A stretch of DNA of 59,476 nt from Deltaproteobacteria bacterium (GCA_024280455.1 JAJRQC010000084.1:1-59476), one strand, 5' to 3'; positions 44,648 to 54,299 are shown, counted from the stretch's first letter. The notes: generated by a model from the letters alone, not told the origin. Numbers and translations are program-made.

Positions 44648-44676
44648 TTTACTGACTTTATACTTCTCTGTATAAT
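44648..44676 (+). promoter_or_regulatory. Possible gyrB promoter
   Basis: TTTACT (44648-44653), a 17-bp spacer and TATAAT (44671-44676) lie 70 bp before the gyrB ATG. The -10 box is perfect and the -35 is weak. Confidence 0.45.
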
Positions 44677-44747
44677 TTAACAAAGATGTTTTTTCATTTT
44701 CGAGGTTTGAATGGGCGACATCTTGATAAGGAAAGATTAAAAAAATT

Positions 44748-47159
44748 ATGAGTGAAAACAATTCGGACTACGGGGCGGAACAGATAAAGGTTCTTGACGG
44801 ACTTGAAGCCGTCCGCAAGCGACCGTCCATGTATATTGGCAATACGGCCGAAGAGGGACTCCATCATCTTATCTACGAGGTTGTAGACAACTCCATTGAT
44901 GAGGCTCTTGCCGGTCACTGTGACCGTACTAGTGTAACCATCCACCAGGATAATTCCGTATCCATTGAAGATAACGGTCGTGGAATTCCGGTGGAAAAGC
45001 ATCCCACTGAAAATATGTCGGCCCTGGAACTGGTCATGACCACCCTCCATGCCGGTGGAAAATTCGATCATTCCAGTTACAAGGTTTCCGGCGGTCTGCA
45101 CGGTGTAGGTGTTTCCGTGGTCAACGCGCTGAGCAGCAAGGCTACAGCCGAGGTCAAAAGAAATGGTAAAATTTACCTGCAGAGGTATGAATATGGTATT
45201 CGTACAAGTGATCTCGAAGAAATAGGAACCACTGAACACACGGGAACTAAAATATTTTTTGTTCCTGATCCGGGAATATTCACTGAAACCACTGTCTTTA
45301 GATATGATATTGTTCGCAACAGATTGCGGGAACTCTCCTTTTTGAACCGGGGCGTTCGCATCTATCTCAAGGATGAACGAAGCGGAGCCGAGGACAAATT
45401 TCATTATGAAGGAGGAATAACCTCCTATGTTAAATATCTGAACCGAAAACGCACGGTTGTTCATCCTGAACCTATTTTTATAGAAGGGGAAAAAGATAAA
45501 GTCCAGGTGGAGATCTGCTTTCAGTATTTTGACGGCTACTCGGAACGGCTTTTTTCCTTTGTCAATAATATCAATACCAGGGAAGGCGGGGCCCACGTCG
45601 CCGGTTTTCGGGCTGCCCTGACCAAATGCATCAACCGCTATGCCTCCGATGATGTGGTACCCAAAAATCTCAAGGCCAAGATGGGCGGTGATGACGTCCG
45701 TGAGGGGTTGACCTGTGTTGTTTCCGTTCGGGTGCCCAATCCGCAGTTTGAAGGACAGACCAAGACCAAACTCGGCAACTCCGAGGTCAAATCCATTGTC
45801 GAGAGTCTGTGTAATGAGAAACTCGGTATCTACCTGGAACAGAATCCGGGTGTGGCCAAGCGTATTTTAAGTAAGGCCGTGGAAGCGGCCCGGGCCCGTG
45901 ATGCGGCAAGAAAAGCGAGAGAACTTTCCCGTAAAAAAGGCGGTCTTTCGGTGATGATGGCCGGAAAGCTGGCTGAATGTCAGTCCAAAAAACCCGAAGA
46001 ACGGGAAATTTTCATAGTGGAGGGTGACTCTGCAGGCGGTTCGGCCAAACAGGGCCGTGACCGTGCGGTGCAGGCTATTCTCCCCCTGCGCGGAAAAATT
46101 ATGAATGTGGAGAAGGCCCGCTTTGATAAAATTCTCGGCTCCGAGGAAATCAGGCAGCTTATAGCCTCTCTGGGCACCGGTATCGGCCGGGAAGAGTTTG
46201 ATATGGACAAACTTCGCTATCACAAGGTTATCATCATGACTGATGCCGATGTTGACGGCGCCCACATCCGTACCCTGCTGCTCACCTTCTTTTATAGACA
46301 GATGTTGCCGCTGATTGAGAACGGCTTTGTCTATATCGGCCAGCCGCCCCTGTATCGCCTGGGCCGTGGAAAAAAAGAAAAATACTTTATCGATGATGAT
46401 GCCTTGAATACCTATCTTTATGATCAGGCCAGTCAGTTTATCCATATTCGGCCGCAAAAAAGCGAAGAGATAAGCAAAAAAAATATGGTCGATATTCTGC
46501 AGAAACTCTCCTATTTTGAAAGAATTACCGCCTATATGGAACGTTTGAACATTCCGGAAAAGATGACGATTTTTCTGCTGGCTAATGATGTCCATTCCGC
46601 GGATCAGTTTGAGGATAAAGGTTTTCTGGAAAATATAATAGCCCAGATAAAGGAACTGGAGCCGACCGTAGGCAATATCCGGCCCTGTCGCTGGCGGCCG
46701 AGCTGCTACGAGGTGGATATAGCCTTTCAGGGTCAATCTCATATGATGATGACCCTGGGGCCCAATGTTCCTCTTATTGCCGAATACAGGCATGGTCTGG
46801 ATCTTTTTGACCAGGTTAAAGAGTACCTTGACGATACCTTTACCATTATCCGCACCAGTAGCAGCAGCGGTCAGGAAAAAGAATATCCGGCAGACAACTG
46901 GCATGATCTGATCAGGGTTGTCCGGGAGGAAACCTTCCGTGGAAGTCATCTGCAGCGCTATAAAGGTCTGGGTGAAATGAATCCGGAACAGCTCTGGGAT
47001 ACGACCATGAATCCGGAGAACCGGACCCTGGTCCAGGTAAAGATCGGCGATGCGGAGATGGCCGATGATATATTTACCACCCTGATGGGCGATAAGGTCG
47101 AACCACGACGTGAATTCATCCAGAATCATGCCCTTGAGGTTTCGGAACTTGATATATAA
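44748..47159 (+). CDS. gyrB: DNA gyrase subunit B
   Basis: An 803-residue type IIA topoisomerase ATPase subunit. It has the GHKL ATP site (EVVDNSIDEALAGHCD, IEDNGRGIPV, SGGLHGVGVSVVNALS), the TOPRIM domain (IVEGDSAGGSAKQGRDR and DADVDGAHIRTLL) and the C-terminal GyrA-contact region RYKGLGEMNPEQLWDTTMNP. With GyrA it introduces negative supercoils. It is separated from gyrA by an MntA/HepT-type gene pair instead of being adjacent. Confidence 0.97.
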   Translation: MSENNSDYGAEQIKVLDGLEAVRKRPSMYIGNTAEEGLHHLIYEVVDNSIDEALAGHCDRTSVTIHQDNSVSIEDNGRGIPVEKHPTENMSALELVMTTLHAGGKFDHSSYKVSGGLHGVGVSVVNALSSKATAEVKRNGKIYLQRYEYGIRTSDLEEIGTTEHTGTKIFFVPDPGIFTETTVFRYDIVRNRLRELSFLNRGVRIYLKDERSGAEDKFHYEGGITSYVKYLNRKRTVVHPEPIFIEGEKDKVQVEICFQYFDGYSERLFSFVNNINTREGGAHVAGFRAALTKCINRYASDDVVPKNLKAKMGGDDVREGLTCVVSVRVPNPQFEGQTKTKLGNSEVKSIVESLCNEKLGIYLEQNPGVAKRILSKAVEAARARDAARKARELSRKKGGLSVMMAGKLAECQSKKPEEREIFIVEGDSAGGSAKQGRDRAVQAILPLRGKIMNVEKARFDKILGSEEIRQLIASLGTGIGREEFDMDKLRYHKVIIMTDADVDGAHIRTLLLTFFYRQMLPLIENGFVYIGQPPLYRLGRGKKEKYFIDDDALNTYLYDQASQFIHIRPQKSEEISKKNMVDILQKLSYFERITAYMERLNIPEKMTIFLLANDVHSADQFEDKGFLENIIAQIKELEPTVGNIRPCRWRPSCYEVDIAFQGQSHMMMTLGPNVPLIAEYRHGLDLFDQVKEYLDDTFTIIRTSSSSGQEKEYPADNWHDLIRVVREETFRGSHLQRYKGLGEMNPEQLWDTTMNPENRTLVQVKIGDAEMADDIFTTLMGDKVEPRREFIQNHALEVSELDI

Positions 47160-47474
47160 GTGAAACAAATGAAAAGAAAAGACTCCTTTTTTCAACTGAT
47201 ACGGAAAAATAAAGAATTTCTTGAGAGTATCGGAGTTAAAGAAATAGGGCTTTTCGGTTCCGTTGTTCGGGGCGAGGATACAGCTGCAAGTGATATTGAC
47301 GTGTTGGTCGAGTTTATCCAGGAAAAAAAAACGTTCCAGCGCTTTAATATGCTCTGCGATTTTCTGGAGAAAAATCTGGAATCAGACTTTGATCTGGTAA
47401 CAAAAGAAAGCCTCAGCCCATATATTGGTCCCCATATTCTTAAGGAAGTTGATTTTGTTGAAATCACCTCTTGA
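47160..47474 (+). CDS. MntA-type minimal nucleotidyltransferase antitoxin
   Basis: A 104-residue polymerase-beta-fold nucleotidyltransferase with GLFGSVVRGEDTAASDIDVL (GSx10DxD active site). MntA proteins neutralise the HEPN RNase toxin HepT by adenylylating it. The gene starts with GTG directly after the gyrB stop (an ATG at 47169 is the alternative), and overlaps the hepT start by 17 bp. It is inserted between gyrB and gyrA, so it depends on gyr-operon transcription. Confidence 0.85.
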   Translation: MKQMKRKDSFFQLIRKNKEFLESIGVKEIGLFGSVVRGEDTAASDIDVLVEFIQEKKTFQRFNMLCDFLEKNLESDFDLVTKESLSPYIGPHILKEVDFVEITS

Positions 47475-47813
47475 ATATCTGTATCACATCAGAGATGAGG
47501 CTGAATTTATACTCAATTCCACCAAGGATATTGATAAGGAATCATTTCTTGCAGATCCTGTTCTGACTCGGGCAATAATTCAAAGTCTGGAAATTATTGG
47601 TGAAGCGGCAAAAAGGTGCCGAAGGAATATAAAGAGAGCGTACAGTGTATAGAGTGGAAAAGTATGGCTCGAATGAGAGATAAACTCATTCACCATTATT
47701 TTGGAATAGACTACTCTATTGTCTGGGATGTTGTTAGATCGGAAATAGCTCCTTTGTATAAAAATATAATATTGTTAATAGATAAAATAAATAAGGATAA
47801 CAGTTCAGTATGA
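47458..47813 (+). pseudogene. HepT-type HEPN RNase toxin, frameshifted
   Basis: Two overlapping frames together form one HEPN/HepT (DUF86) protein. The first (47458-47652, TTG start, KSPLEYLYHIRDEAEFILN) ends after IIGEAAKRCRR. The second (through 47813) continues VPKEYKESVQCIEWKSMARM and contains the catalytic Rx4HxY motif RDKLIHHYFG. The break is in a run of five A in GCAAAAAGG; six A would restore EAAKKVPKEYKES. Either the toxin is inactivated by a one-base deletion or the base is missing from the sequence. Confidence 0.82.
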
Positions 47814-50335
47814 CCACTGAAACCGAGAATAACCAGCAGAAGTATCCCACAATTACCATTGAGAAGGAGTTACGGAAATCCTATCTTGATTATGCCATGT
47901 CCGTCATTATCGGTCGTGCCCTGCCCGATGTCAGAGATGGCCTGAAACCCGTACACAGAAGGGTTATTTTTGCCATGCGTGAGCTTGGCAACACCTATAA
48001 CCGTCCCTACATTAAATCGGCCCGTATCGTCGGTGACGTTATAGGTAAGTATCATCCCCATGGTGATACAGCGGCCTATGACACCCTGGTTCGTATGGCC
48101 CAGGATTTTTCCCTGCGCTACCCGCTGGTTGACGGCCAGGGCAACTTCGGTTCCATGGATGGCGATGCACCGGCCGCCATGCGTTATACTGAAGCACGAA
48201 TGACCAAACTTGATCAGGATATCGTTGCCGATCTGGATAAGGAAACCGTTGACTTTATCCCCAACTACGATAACTCCCTGCAGGAGCCCACTGTCCTGCC
48301 GTCAAAAATTCCCAACATCCTGGTCAACGGCTCAGAAGGTATTGCCGTCGGCATGGCGACCAAAATTCCACCCCATAACCTGAACGAGGTTATGGATGGC
48401 CTGATAGCCCTTCTTGATGATAAGAACATCACTGTCCACCGGCTGATGGAGATCATCACCGGTCCCGACTTCCCTACCGGCGGTTTCATCTGCGGTCGGG
48501 CCGGGATTCGTGAGGCTTACGAAACCGGACGCGGGGTGGTGATCATGCGCTCACGTACCCATGTGGAAGAACGGAAAAATGGCGGTGAATCCATAATAAT
48601 TACAGAAATTCCCTATCAGCAGAATAAGGCCACCCTGGTCGAAAAGATAGCCCTGCTGATGAAGGAAAAAAGAATAACATCCATCTCCGAGGTCCGGGAT
48701 GAATCCGACCGCCACGGTCTGCGGATTGTCCTGGAGTTAAAGAAGGGTGAATTTCCCGATATCATCATCAACCAGTTGTACAAGATGACGCCGTTGCAGA
48801 AAAGTTTCGGTATCATTCTGCTCTGCATTGTCAACAACAGGCCGGAAATACTCAATCTCAAACAGGTCCTTGAGTATTTCATCGTCCACCGCAAGACCGT
48901 TATTTACCGGCGCACCGCTTTTGAGCTTCGCAAGGCCGAAGAAAAGGCCCATATCCTGGAAGGTCTGAAGATTGCAATCACCAACCTTGATGATGTTGTC
49001 GCCCTGATCAGGGGTTCTGCCAACCCGGCCGAGGCCAAGGCGGAATTGATCCGCCGCTTCGAGCTCAGCGAGATCCAGGCCCAGACCATTCTCGATATGC
49101 GTCTGCAGCGATTGACCGGACTTGAACGGGAAAAGATCGTCAAAGATTATGAGGAAATTCTGGAACAGATATCCTGGTTGAAAAGCGTTCTTGCCGATGA
49201 TGACCGGGTCATACAGATCGTCCGTGAAGAGTTTGAAAAAATCCGGGAGGATTACGGCGACGAACGGCGGACCGAAATAATCGATGCCCCGGATGAAATC
49301 CTGCCCGAGGACATGATAACCCCTGAAGAAATGGTGGTTACGGTCAGCCATACCGGCTACATCAAGCGGAACCCTATGACTCTGTACCGGGCCCAGCGCC
49401 GCGGCGGCAAAGGCGTCAAGGGGATGACTACGATTGAAGACGATTTTGTTACCGATCTCCATATCGCTTCGACCCTGGACACCTTTTTATTTTTTACCAA
49501 CAAGGGCCGGGTCTTCTGGCGCCGGGTCTATGAGCTGCCGCTTGCCGGCAGAACCGCCCGCGGCAAAGCCATTGTCAACCTGCTGGAACTCAGAGAAGGT
49601 GAAAAAATGGCTGCTATCCTGCCGATCGCCGATCTGGCCGGTACCGACGAGTCGCAGACCGTGTTGACCATCACCAAGATGGGTCGGGTCAAGAAGACCA
49701 GTATTGCCGAATATAAACGGCCCCTGCGCAAGGGCAAATACGGTCTGACCATCAAGGAAGATGATGAAATCCTCACCGCAGCCATAACCTCGGGCGAAGA
49801 TGAGATCTTCCTGGTCACCAAAAAAGGCCTGTCCATCCACTTTCATGAATCCAAGATCCGGACCATGGGTCGTCTGGCAGCCGGGGTCAAGGGTATTAAT
49901 CTGGGCGACGATGATGAGGTTGTCGGCGTGGCCGTGCTTAAAGACGATGATTCTATCCTGACCGTGACTGAAAACGGTTACGGCAAGCGAACGGCGGTCT
50001 CGGAATACAAGCTCCAGAACCGGGGCGGCAAAGGGGTCTTTGCGATCAAGACCAGTGATCGCAACGGTAAGGTTATCGGGGTCCTGCAGGTGGTGGACGA
50101 AGATCAGGTTATGCTGATTGCCAACTCCGGCAAGGTTATCCGGATGCCCATGCATACGGTGCGGATCATCGGTCGAAACACCCAGGGCGTACGCCTTATT
50201 AACTTGAGTGAGGGAGAAAAGGTGGTCGGTCTGTCCATGCTTGCCCGGGAGGAAGAGGTAAGCGTTCCTGATGAAGAACTCCCGGAAGGTGAGCAGAGTG
50301 AGCAGGAACCCTCTGATGGATCTGGAGAAGATTAA
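47810..50335 (+). CDS. gyrA: DNA gyrase subunit A
   Basis: An 841-residue gyrase A subunit. The active-site Tyr is in [12 protein letters not shown]. The quinolone-resistance region reads [20 protein letters not shown] (Thr at the position of E. coli Ser83, Asp at Asp87). The GyrA-box [11 protein letters not shown] near residue 530 distinguishes it from topoisomerase IV, and beta-pinwheel repeats follow. Its C-terminus is an acidic tail. The end overlaps the gpsA start by 20 bp. Confidence 0.97.
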   Translation: MTTETENNQQKYPTITIEKELRKSYLDYAMSVIIGRALPDVRDGLKPVHRRVIFAMRELGNTYNRPYIKSARIVGDVIGKYHPHGDTAAYDTLVRMAQDFSLRYPLVDGQGNFGSMDGDAPAAMRYTEARMTKLDQDIVADLDKETVDFIPNYDNSLQEPTVLPSKIPNILVNGSEGIAVGMATKIPPHNLNEVMDGLIALLDDKNITVHRLMEIITGPDFPTGGFICGRAGIREAYETGRGVVIMRSRTHVEERKNGGESIIITEIPYQQNKATLVEKIALLMKEKRITSISEVRDESDRHGLRIVLELKKGEFPDIIINQLYKMTPLQKSFGIILLCIVNNRPEILNLKQVLEYFIVHRKTVIYRRTAFELRKAEEKAHILEGLKIAITNLDDVVALIRGSANPAEAKAELIRRFELSEIQAQTILDMRLQRLTGLEREKIVKDYEEILEQISWLKSVLADDDRVIQIVREEFEKIREDYGDERRTEIIDAPDEILPEDMITPEEMVVTVSHTGYIKRNPMTLYRAQRRGGKGVKGMTTIEDDFVTDLHIASTLDTFLFFTNKGRVFWRRVYELPLAGRTARGKAIVNLLELREGEKMAAILPIADLAGTDESQTVLTITKMGRVKKTSIAEYKRPLRKGKYGLTIKEDDEILTAAITSGEDEIFLVTKKGLSIHFHESKIRTMGRLAAGVKGINLGDDDEVVGVAVLKDDDSILTVTENGYGKRTAVSEYKLQNRGGKGVFAIKTSDRNGKVIGVLQVVDEDQVMLIANSGKVIRMPMHTVRIIGRNTQGVRLINLSEGEKVVGLSMLAREEEVSVPDEELPEGEQSEQEPSDGSGED

Positions 50336-51362
50336 AAAAATTAAAAAAACAGCGGTTATCGGGGCCGGGAGATGGGGAACCGCTCTGGCTAAACTGCTGG
50401 CGGACAAGGGTGAGGAGGTGGTCCTTTGGGGCCACCGGCCCGAACATGTTGAGCAGATCCGGCGGGAACGGGAAAATAGGCAGTATCTGGCCGGAGCGAT
50501 CCTACCGGAAAATCTTCTCCTGGAGCAGGATCTTAACGTTGCCGTCAAGGGCGCCCAATGCGTTCTGATGGTGGTGCCCTCACATGGGTACCGTGAGGTC
50601 TTTATCCGTCTTCTGCCCTTCCTTGCCCCCAATACCCTGCTTGTTTCAGCGGTTAAAGGTATTGAAGTCGGTACCCGCCAGACCATGACCCAGTTGATGG
50701 CCAGGGAGGCGGGTTCCTCGGCCCATTTATATTTCGGGGTTCTGTCCGGGCCCAGTTTTGCCCGTGAAGTAGCCGACCATCAACCCACCGCAGTCACGGT
50801 TTCCTTTGCCGACCTCCCGGCGGCCCGCGCTATCCAGCACCTCTTTGCCACCGATTATTTCCGGGCCTATACCAGCACCGATGTCATCGGTCTTGAAATA
50901 AGCGCGGCCATGAAAAACGTTATTGCCATTGCCGCCGGTATCTGCGACGGACTTGGTTTCGGGCTCCACACCCGGGCCGCCCTGATTACCCGGGGCCTGG
51001 CCGAAATTACCCGCATGGGTGTAGCCATGGGCGCCGATCCTTTTACCTTTTCCGGTCTCGGCGGCCTGGGAGATCTGGTTCTCACCTGTACCGGCAACCT
51101 GAGCCGGAACCGAACCGTCGGCCTCAAGCTTGGCGAAGGAAAATCTCTTTCCACCGCCCTTGGTGAAATGACCATGGTCGCCGAAGGTGTAAAAACCACC
51201 AAGTCCTGCTACAACCTTGCCGAAGGTCTCGGGGTGGAAATGCCCATTCTCGAACAGACCTACCAGGTTCTCTACGAGGGAAAAGACTGCCGACAGGCGG
51301 TCCAGGAGCTCTTTCAGCGCGACCTTAAGGAAGAGTTCGACCAGATGCCGGCAACCTCCTGA
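50316..51362 (+). CDS. gpsA: NAD(P)-dependent glycerol-3-phosphate dehydrogenase
   Basis: A 348-residue enzyme. It has the dinucleotide-binding motif [19 protein letters not shown], the substrate-site [17 protein letters not shown] and catalytic Lys in [18 protein letters not shown]. It makes sn-glycerol-3-phosphate for phospholipids. I chose the ATG at 50316 (MDLEKIKK) inside the gyrA end, rather than 50271. Co-transcription with gyrA is likely. Confidence 0.93.
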   Translation: MDLEKIKKIKKTAVIGAGRWGTALAKLLADKGEEVVLWGHRPEHVEQIRRERENRQYLAGAILPENLLLEQDLNVAVKGAQCVLMVVPSHGYREVFIRLLPFLAPNTLLVSAVKGIEVGTRQTMTQLMAREAGSSAHLYFGVLSGPSFAREVADHQPTAVTVSFADLPAARAIQHLFATDYFRAYTSTDVIGLEISAAMKNVIAIAAGICDGLGFGLHTRAALITRGLAEITRMGVAMGADPFTFSGLGGLGDLVLTCTGNLSRNRTVGLKLGEGKSLSTALGEMTMVAEGVKTTKSCYNLAEGLGVEMPILEQTYQVLYEGKDCRQAVQELFQRDLKEEFDQMPATS

Positions 51363-51556
51363 TTAAAAAAACGATTACCCACTGTCCTCAGTCGTGAGCA
51401 AGGGATACCGTCACTGAAAATCAAGAAGGCTTAACGAATTTCCAATCAATCCACAGGGCTCTATGACCGGCTGAACAGGCGATGGTATCTTTGATTTATG
51501 ACGTTGAATGTACTTTTAATTTGTCACATTAACTTTCAATGATTCCAACAGTCATA

Positions 51557-51661
51557 CGTCATCCCCGAGCGGTTATGCTGTATGTAACGACGGTGTTGTT
51601 ATCGTGGATCCAGCTAGCTGGAAAGGCTCTGGATCCCCGCTAAAAGCATGCGGGGATGACG
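51557..51661. repeat. MITE-like element with terminal inverted repeats
   Basis: A 105-bp segment bounded by CGTCATCCCCG and its exact reverse complement CGGGGATGACG. Inside are a GGATCCAGCTAGCTGG-type palindromic stretch and a second hairpin CCCCGC/GCGGGG near the right end. It has no coding capacity and lies in the gap between gpsA and the lipoprotein gene. The layout is that of a short non-autonomous inverted-repeat element. Confidence 0.65.
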
Positions 51662-51717
51662 AAAAAATAAAATGTGACACAGCAGAAATTCTCTCTCCAT
51701 CTTTTTCGGGTGACATC

Positions 51718-52773
51718 ATGAAATCTTTTCTTTCCGCTTTTCTTTTTCTCTTTCTCCTGACCCTGACCGGCTGCGCCACCCTTGAAAAAACAGTGGTTAA
51801 AGAAATAAAAAAACCACCCTCCCCTGTTCCGGCTCCGGCCACCTTCACCGGCCGTATCCCCTGGGCCAACTGTGACGGTATTGATATCACTCTCAATTTT
51901 CGTCCGGACGGCCTCTATCAACTCCGCAAGAACGTCATCAGGGGAAAAAACTGGGATAAAAGTGCCGAGATGGGGCGCTGGAAGTATGATCCAGGGGAAA
52001 ACCTCATTGTGCTCGGCGAAAAACGTGGTTCACTCAAGACCCTGGCTCTGCTTGATGACAACACCCTGCGGCTGCAGGACGTTGAAGGGCAGATGATGTA
52101 TTCCACCAAGCTCAACTATGAGCTTCACAAAGCAGACACCGTTGATCCCTTTCCCGACCCGGTACGGATGCGTGGCATGTACAGCCTCAAGGGCGATACC
52201 GGGTTTCTGACCGAATGCAGGAGCGGGGTCCGGTTCCCGGTCTCCACGGAAAAAGAAAACAGGATTCTGGAACATAGCTACAACACTACACCCCACGGCC
52301 AGGGGGACCCGCTGCTGGTTTCCATTGAGGGAAGTCTGGTCAAAAAAGGATCCGGTACTGAAGAGATTGTTGTAGACCGTTTTATTAAGATCATCCCGGA
52401 GCAGGACTGCGACGGTGAACGCAACGATACCGGCCTGTTCAACACGACCTGGCGCCTGAGTGAACTGGACGGCCAGCCCATAACCCTGGCCGAGGGCCAG
52501 CAGAATCCCTTTGTCATGCTTGAGGTGGAAGGCAACAGGATGCACGGTTTTTCCGGCTGCAACCGGTTCTTCGGGACCTATCTGGTCAAGGGTGAGATTT
52601 TTGTGTTCAACAAGATGGCCGGCACCCGCATGGCCTGCCTGAAGGGAACCGCCCTGGAGAACGGATTTCTCAAGGCCATGAGTAAAACCGAGGCCTACCG
52701 CATCCGCAACGGCATGCTCGAACTCCGTGACCGGCATGAAAATATCCTGGCCCGCTTGAAGGCGGCTAAGTGA
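51718..52773 (+). CDS. Lipoprotein with NlpE-like and META/HslJ-like domains
   Basis: A 351-residue lipoprotein starting at the ATG at 51718 (MKSFLSAFLFLFLLTLTGC); the lipobox LTGC gives Cys19. Residues 40-125 resemble the NlpE N-terminal domain (GRIPWANCDGIDITLNFRPD, with the PxxxCxGI pattern). The C-terminal 110 residues are a META/HslJ-like domain (LFNTTWRLSELDGQPITL, GFSGCNRFFGTYLVKG, AGTRMACLKG). Such proteins are envelope lipoproteins linked to surface sensing or heat/novobiocin resistance; the role here is unknown. An upstream in-frame start at 51604 lies in the MITE-like repeat and is rejected. Confidence 0.83.
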   Translation: MKSFLSAFLFLFLLTLTGCATLEKTVVKEIKKPPSPVPAPATFTGRIPWANCDGIDITLNFRPDGLYQLRKNVIRGKNWDKSAEMGRWKYDPGENLIVLGEKRGSLKTLALLDDNTLRLQDVEGQMMYSTKLNYELHKADTVDPFPDPVRMRGMYSLKGDTGFLTECRSGVRFPVSTEKENRILEHSYNTTPHGQGDPLLVSIEGSLVKKGSGTEEIVVDRFIKIIPEQDCDGERNDTGLFNTTWRLSELDGQPITLAEGQQNPFVMLEVEGNRMHGFSGCNRFFGTYLVKGEIFVFNKMAGTRMACLKGTALENGFLKAMSKTEAYRIRNGMLELRDRHENILARLKAAK

Positions 52774-52838
52774 TGAGTTTTTTCCACTTTACTGACGATA
52801 ATATCAGATATTATGGACAAATTAAAAAGAAAAGTAAT

Positions 52839-52860
52839 ACCTGGAAAGATTTTTCCAGGT
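52839..52860 (+). terminator. Terminator-like hairpin after the lipoprotein gene
   Basis: A 9-bp perfect stem ACCTGGAAA / TTTCCAGGT with a 4-nt loop is followed by TGAGTTGTTT. It precedes the first attC-like site of the cassette array. Confidence 0.6.
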
Positions 52861-52866
52861 TGAGTT

Positions 52867-52948
52867 GTTTAATATCAAAATACATGGAAATTTGGCCCAG
52901 AGATAGGATGATATGATGGACATTTTCCATGTATTACCACTGTTAAAC
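52867..52948 (+). mobile_element. attC-like (or attI-like) site at the start of the cassette array
   Basis: R''-like heptamer GTTTAAT (52867-52873), then an 11-bp perfect inverted repeat ATACATGGAAA (52880-52890) / TTTCCATGTAT (52924-52934), then the core GTTAAAC (52942-52948). The layout is that of an integron recombination site, but R'' ends AAT rather than AAC and the arms lack the usual extrahelical base. It could be a degenerate attC or the attI side. It defines the 5' boundary of cassette 1. Confidence 0.6.
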
Positions 52949-54064
52949 TTCGAAATGGACATCTCAAAATATACTGACAGGAAGTTTCTAAAATGGATTA
53001 ACCAGCCTAATCTAAAGGGATGGCAGTTTTCATTTGAACGGCCCGAGCTTCCGGAATCAAAGTTCTTTAACATTAAAAAACATGATGGCATTGATGGTGC
53101 TTATTCGGCTGCAATAAAACACCGTGATGGATTTCTTGAAGCCGCCACTGAACTAGGCATATATGATAAAAACGCTTCAAGAAAAAAATTACTGCCACTA
53201 AATATTAAACTATCACCAAGAAACACTTCTGGTATCGTTGGAGTTTGTCGATCAGTAAGCCAAAGGAAAGACAGAGAAAAACCAGAGATTACATGGAGAG
53301 CCGGATATCAAAATGCAAAAGGGCAGAATAGGCAAAAAGGCTATTCTGTTCAGGGATTAGGAGAAAAAACAGCTTTCTATGAAGCTATAAAATACCGCCG
53401 AAATTTCCTGCTATCAGTCTACGACGCCCTTAAAAATGATTTTGCAAAAGAGGTATTAGAAAGACACATTGAGGAATTTGATGCGATCCTTGAATATGCC
53501 TCAGAGCTTGTTGATGACTCCGATGTTTTTTTCTTTCTTGGTGCTCTCAACAACCCATACTTGGAAAGCACTTCAAAGAAAGAAATGCTTGATATTAGAG
53601 TTGGCCAATATCGATTCCGAAAGCTGGTTATGTCCTATTGGGGAAATAGGTGTGCTGTTACGGGAACAAAGCATTTTTTAACTGCCGGTCATATAAAACC
53701 ATGGAGAGATTCGGACAATGCTGAAAGATTGGATGTATTTAATGGACTTTCTCTTTCACCTGTTTACGACAAAGCCTTTGATAATGGGCTTATATCTTTC
53801 GATAATGATGGGAAAATAATTATTTCAAAAAAACTCGAAGCCGAAGCATCTCTTCTTGGCATTAGTCCAGCGGATAAGTTGAGTGGTAAATTGAACTTTC
53901 TTCATCATAAATATTTAACTTGGCATCGGGAAAGAATCCTAGAAAAAGTTTAACAATTACATTCAGTTGACCCGCTACTCGTATCCGATTTTTTGTGCAG
54001 ATTCAAGTTGGTAGATTCTGGCAAACTAAGCGGCATTTCCAAGGCGGGCAACTGATGTTTGACG
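52943..54064 (+). mobile_element. Integron gene cassette 1 (AP2-HNH endonuclease)
   Basis: 1122 bp from the T after the 5' core G (GTTAAAC, 52942-52948) to the G of the downstream core GTTAGAT (54064). Its attC R'' heptamer GTTTAAC (53948-53954) is the exact reverse complement of its own 5' core, the hallmark of a cassette excisable by an integron integrase. It contains one plus-strand gene that nearly fills it, with the stop codon inside R''. Confidence 0.85.
52955..53953 (+). CDS. HNH endonuclease with AP2-like DNA-binding domain
   Basis: A 332-residue protein. Residues about 91-148 (TSGIVGVCRSVSQRK, ITWRAGYQNAKGQNRQKGYS, AFYEAIKYRR) have the AP2/ERF-type DNA-binding pattern. Residues about 225-300 are an HNH_2-type nuclease (RCAVTG, LTAGHIKPWRDSD with the catalytic His, NGLSLSPVYDKAFDNGLISF). 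AP2-HNH pairs are known from homing endonucleases; free-standing ones may act in restriction or defence. I start at the ATG at 52955, 12 nt after the cassette boundary; ATGs at 52913/52916 lie in the preceding recombination site and would add 13-14 residues. The gene is more A/T-rich than the flanking chromosomal genes, consistent with transfer. Confidence 0.8.
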   Translation: MDISKYTDRKFLKWINQPNLKGWQFSFERPELPESKFFNIKKHDGIDGAYSAAIKHRDGFLEAATELGIYDKNASRKKLLPLNIKLSPRNTSGIVGVCRSVSQRKDREKPEITWRAGYQNAKGQNRQKGYSVQGLGEKTAFYEAIKYRRNFLLSVYDALKNDFAKEVLERHIEEFDAILEYASELVDDSDVFFFLGALNNPYLESTSKKEMLDIRVGQYRFRKLVMSYWGNRCAVTGTKHFLTAGHIKPWRDSDNAERLDVFNGLSLSPVYDKAFDNGLISFDNDGKIIISKKLEAEASLLGISPADKLSGKLNFLHHKYLTWHRERILEKV

Positions 54065-54070
54065 TTAGAT
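53948..54070 (+). mobile_element. Integron attC site of cassette 1
   Basis: R'' GTTTAAC (53948-53954), L'' CAGTTGACCCGC (53964-53975), a variable middle, L' GCGGGCAACTG (54044-54054) and R' GTTAGAT (54064-54070, perfect GTTRRRY). L'' pairs with L' apart from an extrahelical A, as expected of a folded attC. It is 123 bp long. The HNH stop codon TAA is inside R''. Confidence 0.88.
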
Positions 54071-54077
54071 TTCCTTT

Positions 54078-54299
54078 CTATACCTGATGGATACGAAACC
54101 CTTTATTCTGAAGGTAATCGGAAAGAGCAACGCAAATAAGAGCATTTAGGGATATTCCACTGGTTTTGGCACAAGATCGGCCAACCGTCGCAAGGCGACC
54201 TGGGAGACGAACGCTTACAGCGATCTGCTCGGCTGATTCTTGAACCGGTTTAGGGGTATTGTGCGTGTCGGCGTTGGACTTCTTTCTGTTTCTTGACAT
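54078..54299 (-). CDS. Ribbon-helix-helix (Arc/CopG-like) protein
   Basis: A 73-residue basic protein. After a polar N-terminus (MSRNRKKSNADTHNTPKPVQ) comes a ribbon-helix-helix-like unit: strand QIAVSVRLPGRLATVG, then helices around KTSGISLNALICVALSDYLQ. The ATG at 54299 has AAGGAGG 8 nt upstream and direct-repeat operators behind it. It could be an antitoxin or a cassette regulator; no toxin is adjacent in the usual position. It runs opposite to cassette transcription and therefore needs its own promoter. Confidence 0.72.
   Translation of the reverse strand: MSRNRKKSNADTHNTPKPVQESAEQIAVSVRLPGRLATVGRSCAKTSGISLNALICVALSDYLQNKGFRIHQV

Noticed and set aside
51604-51717. Lipoprotein start at 51604
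   Set aside because: That extension is encoded by the MITE-like repeat and would bury the lipoprotein signal peptide that starts at 51718.
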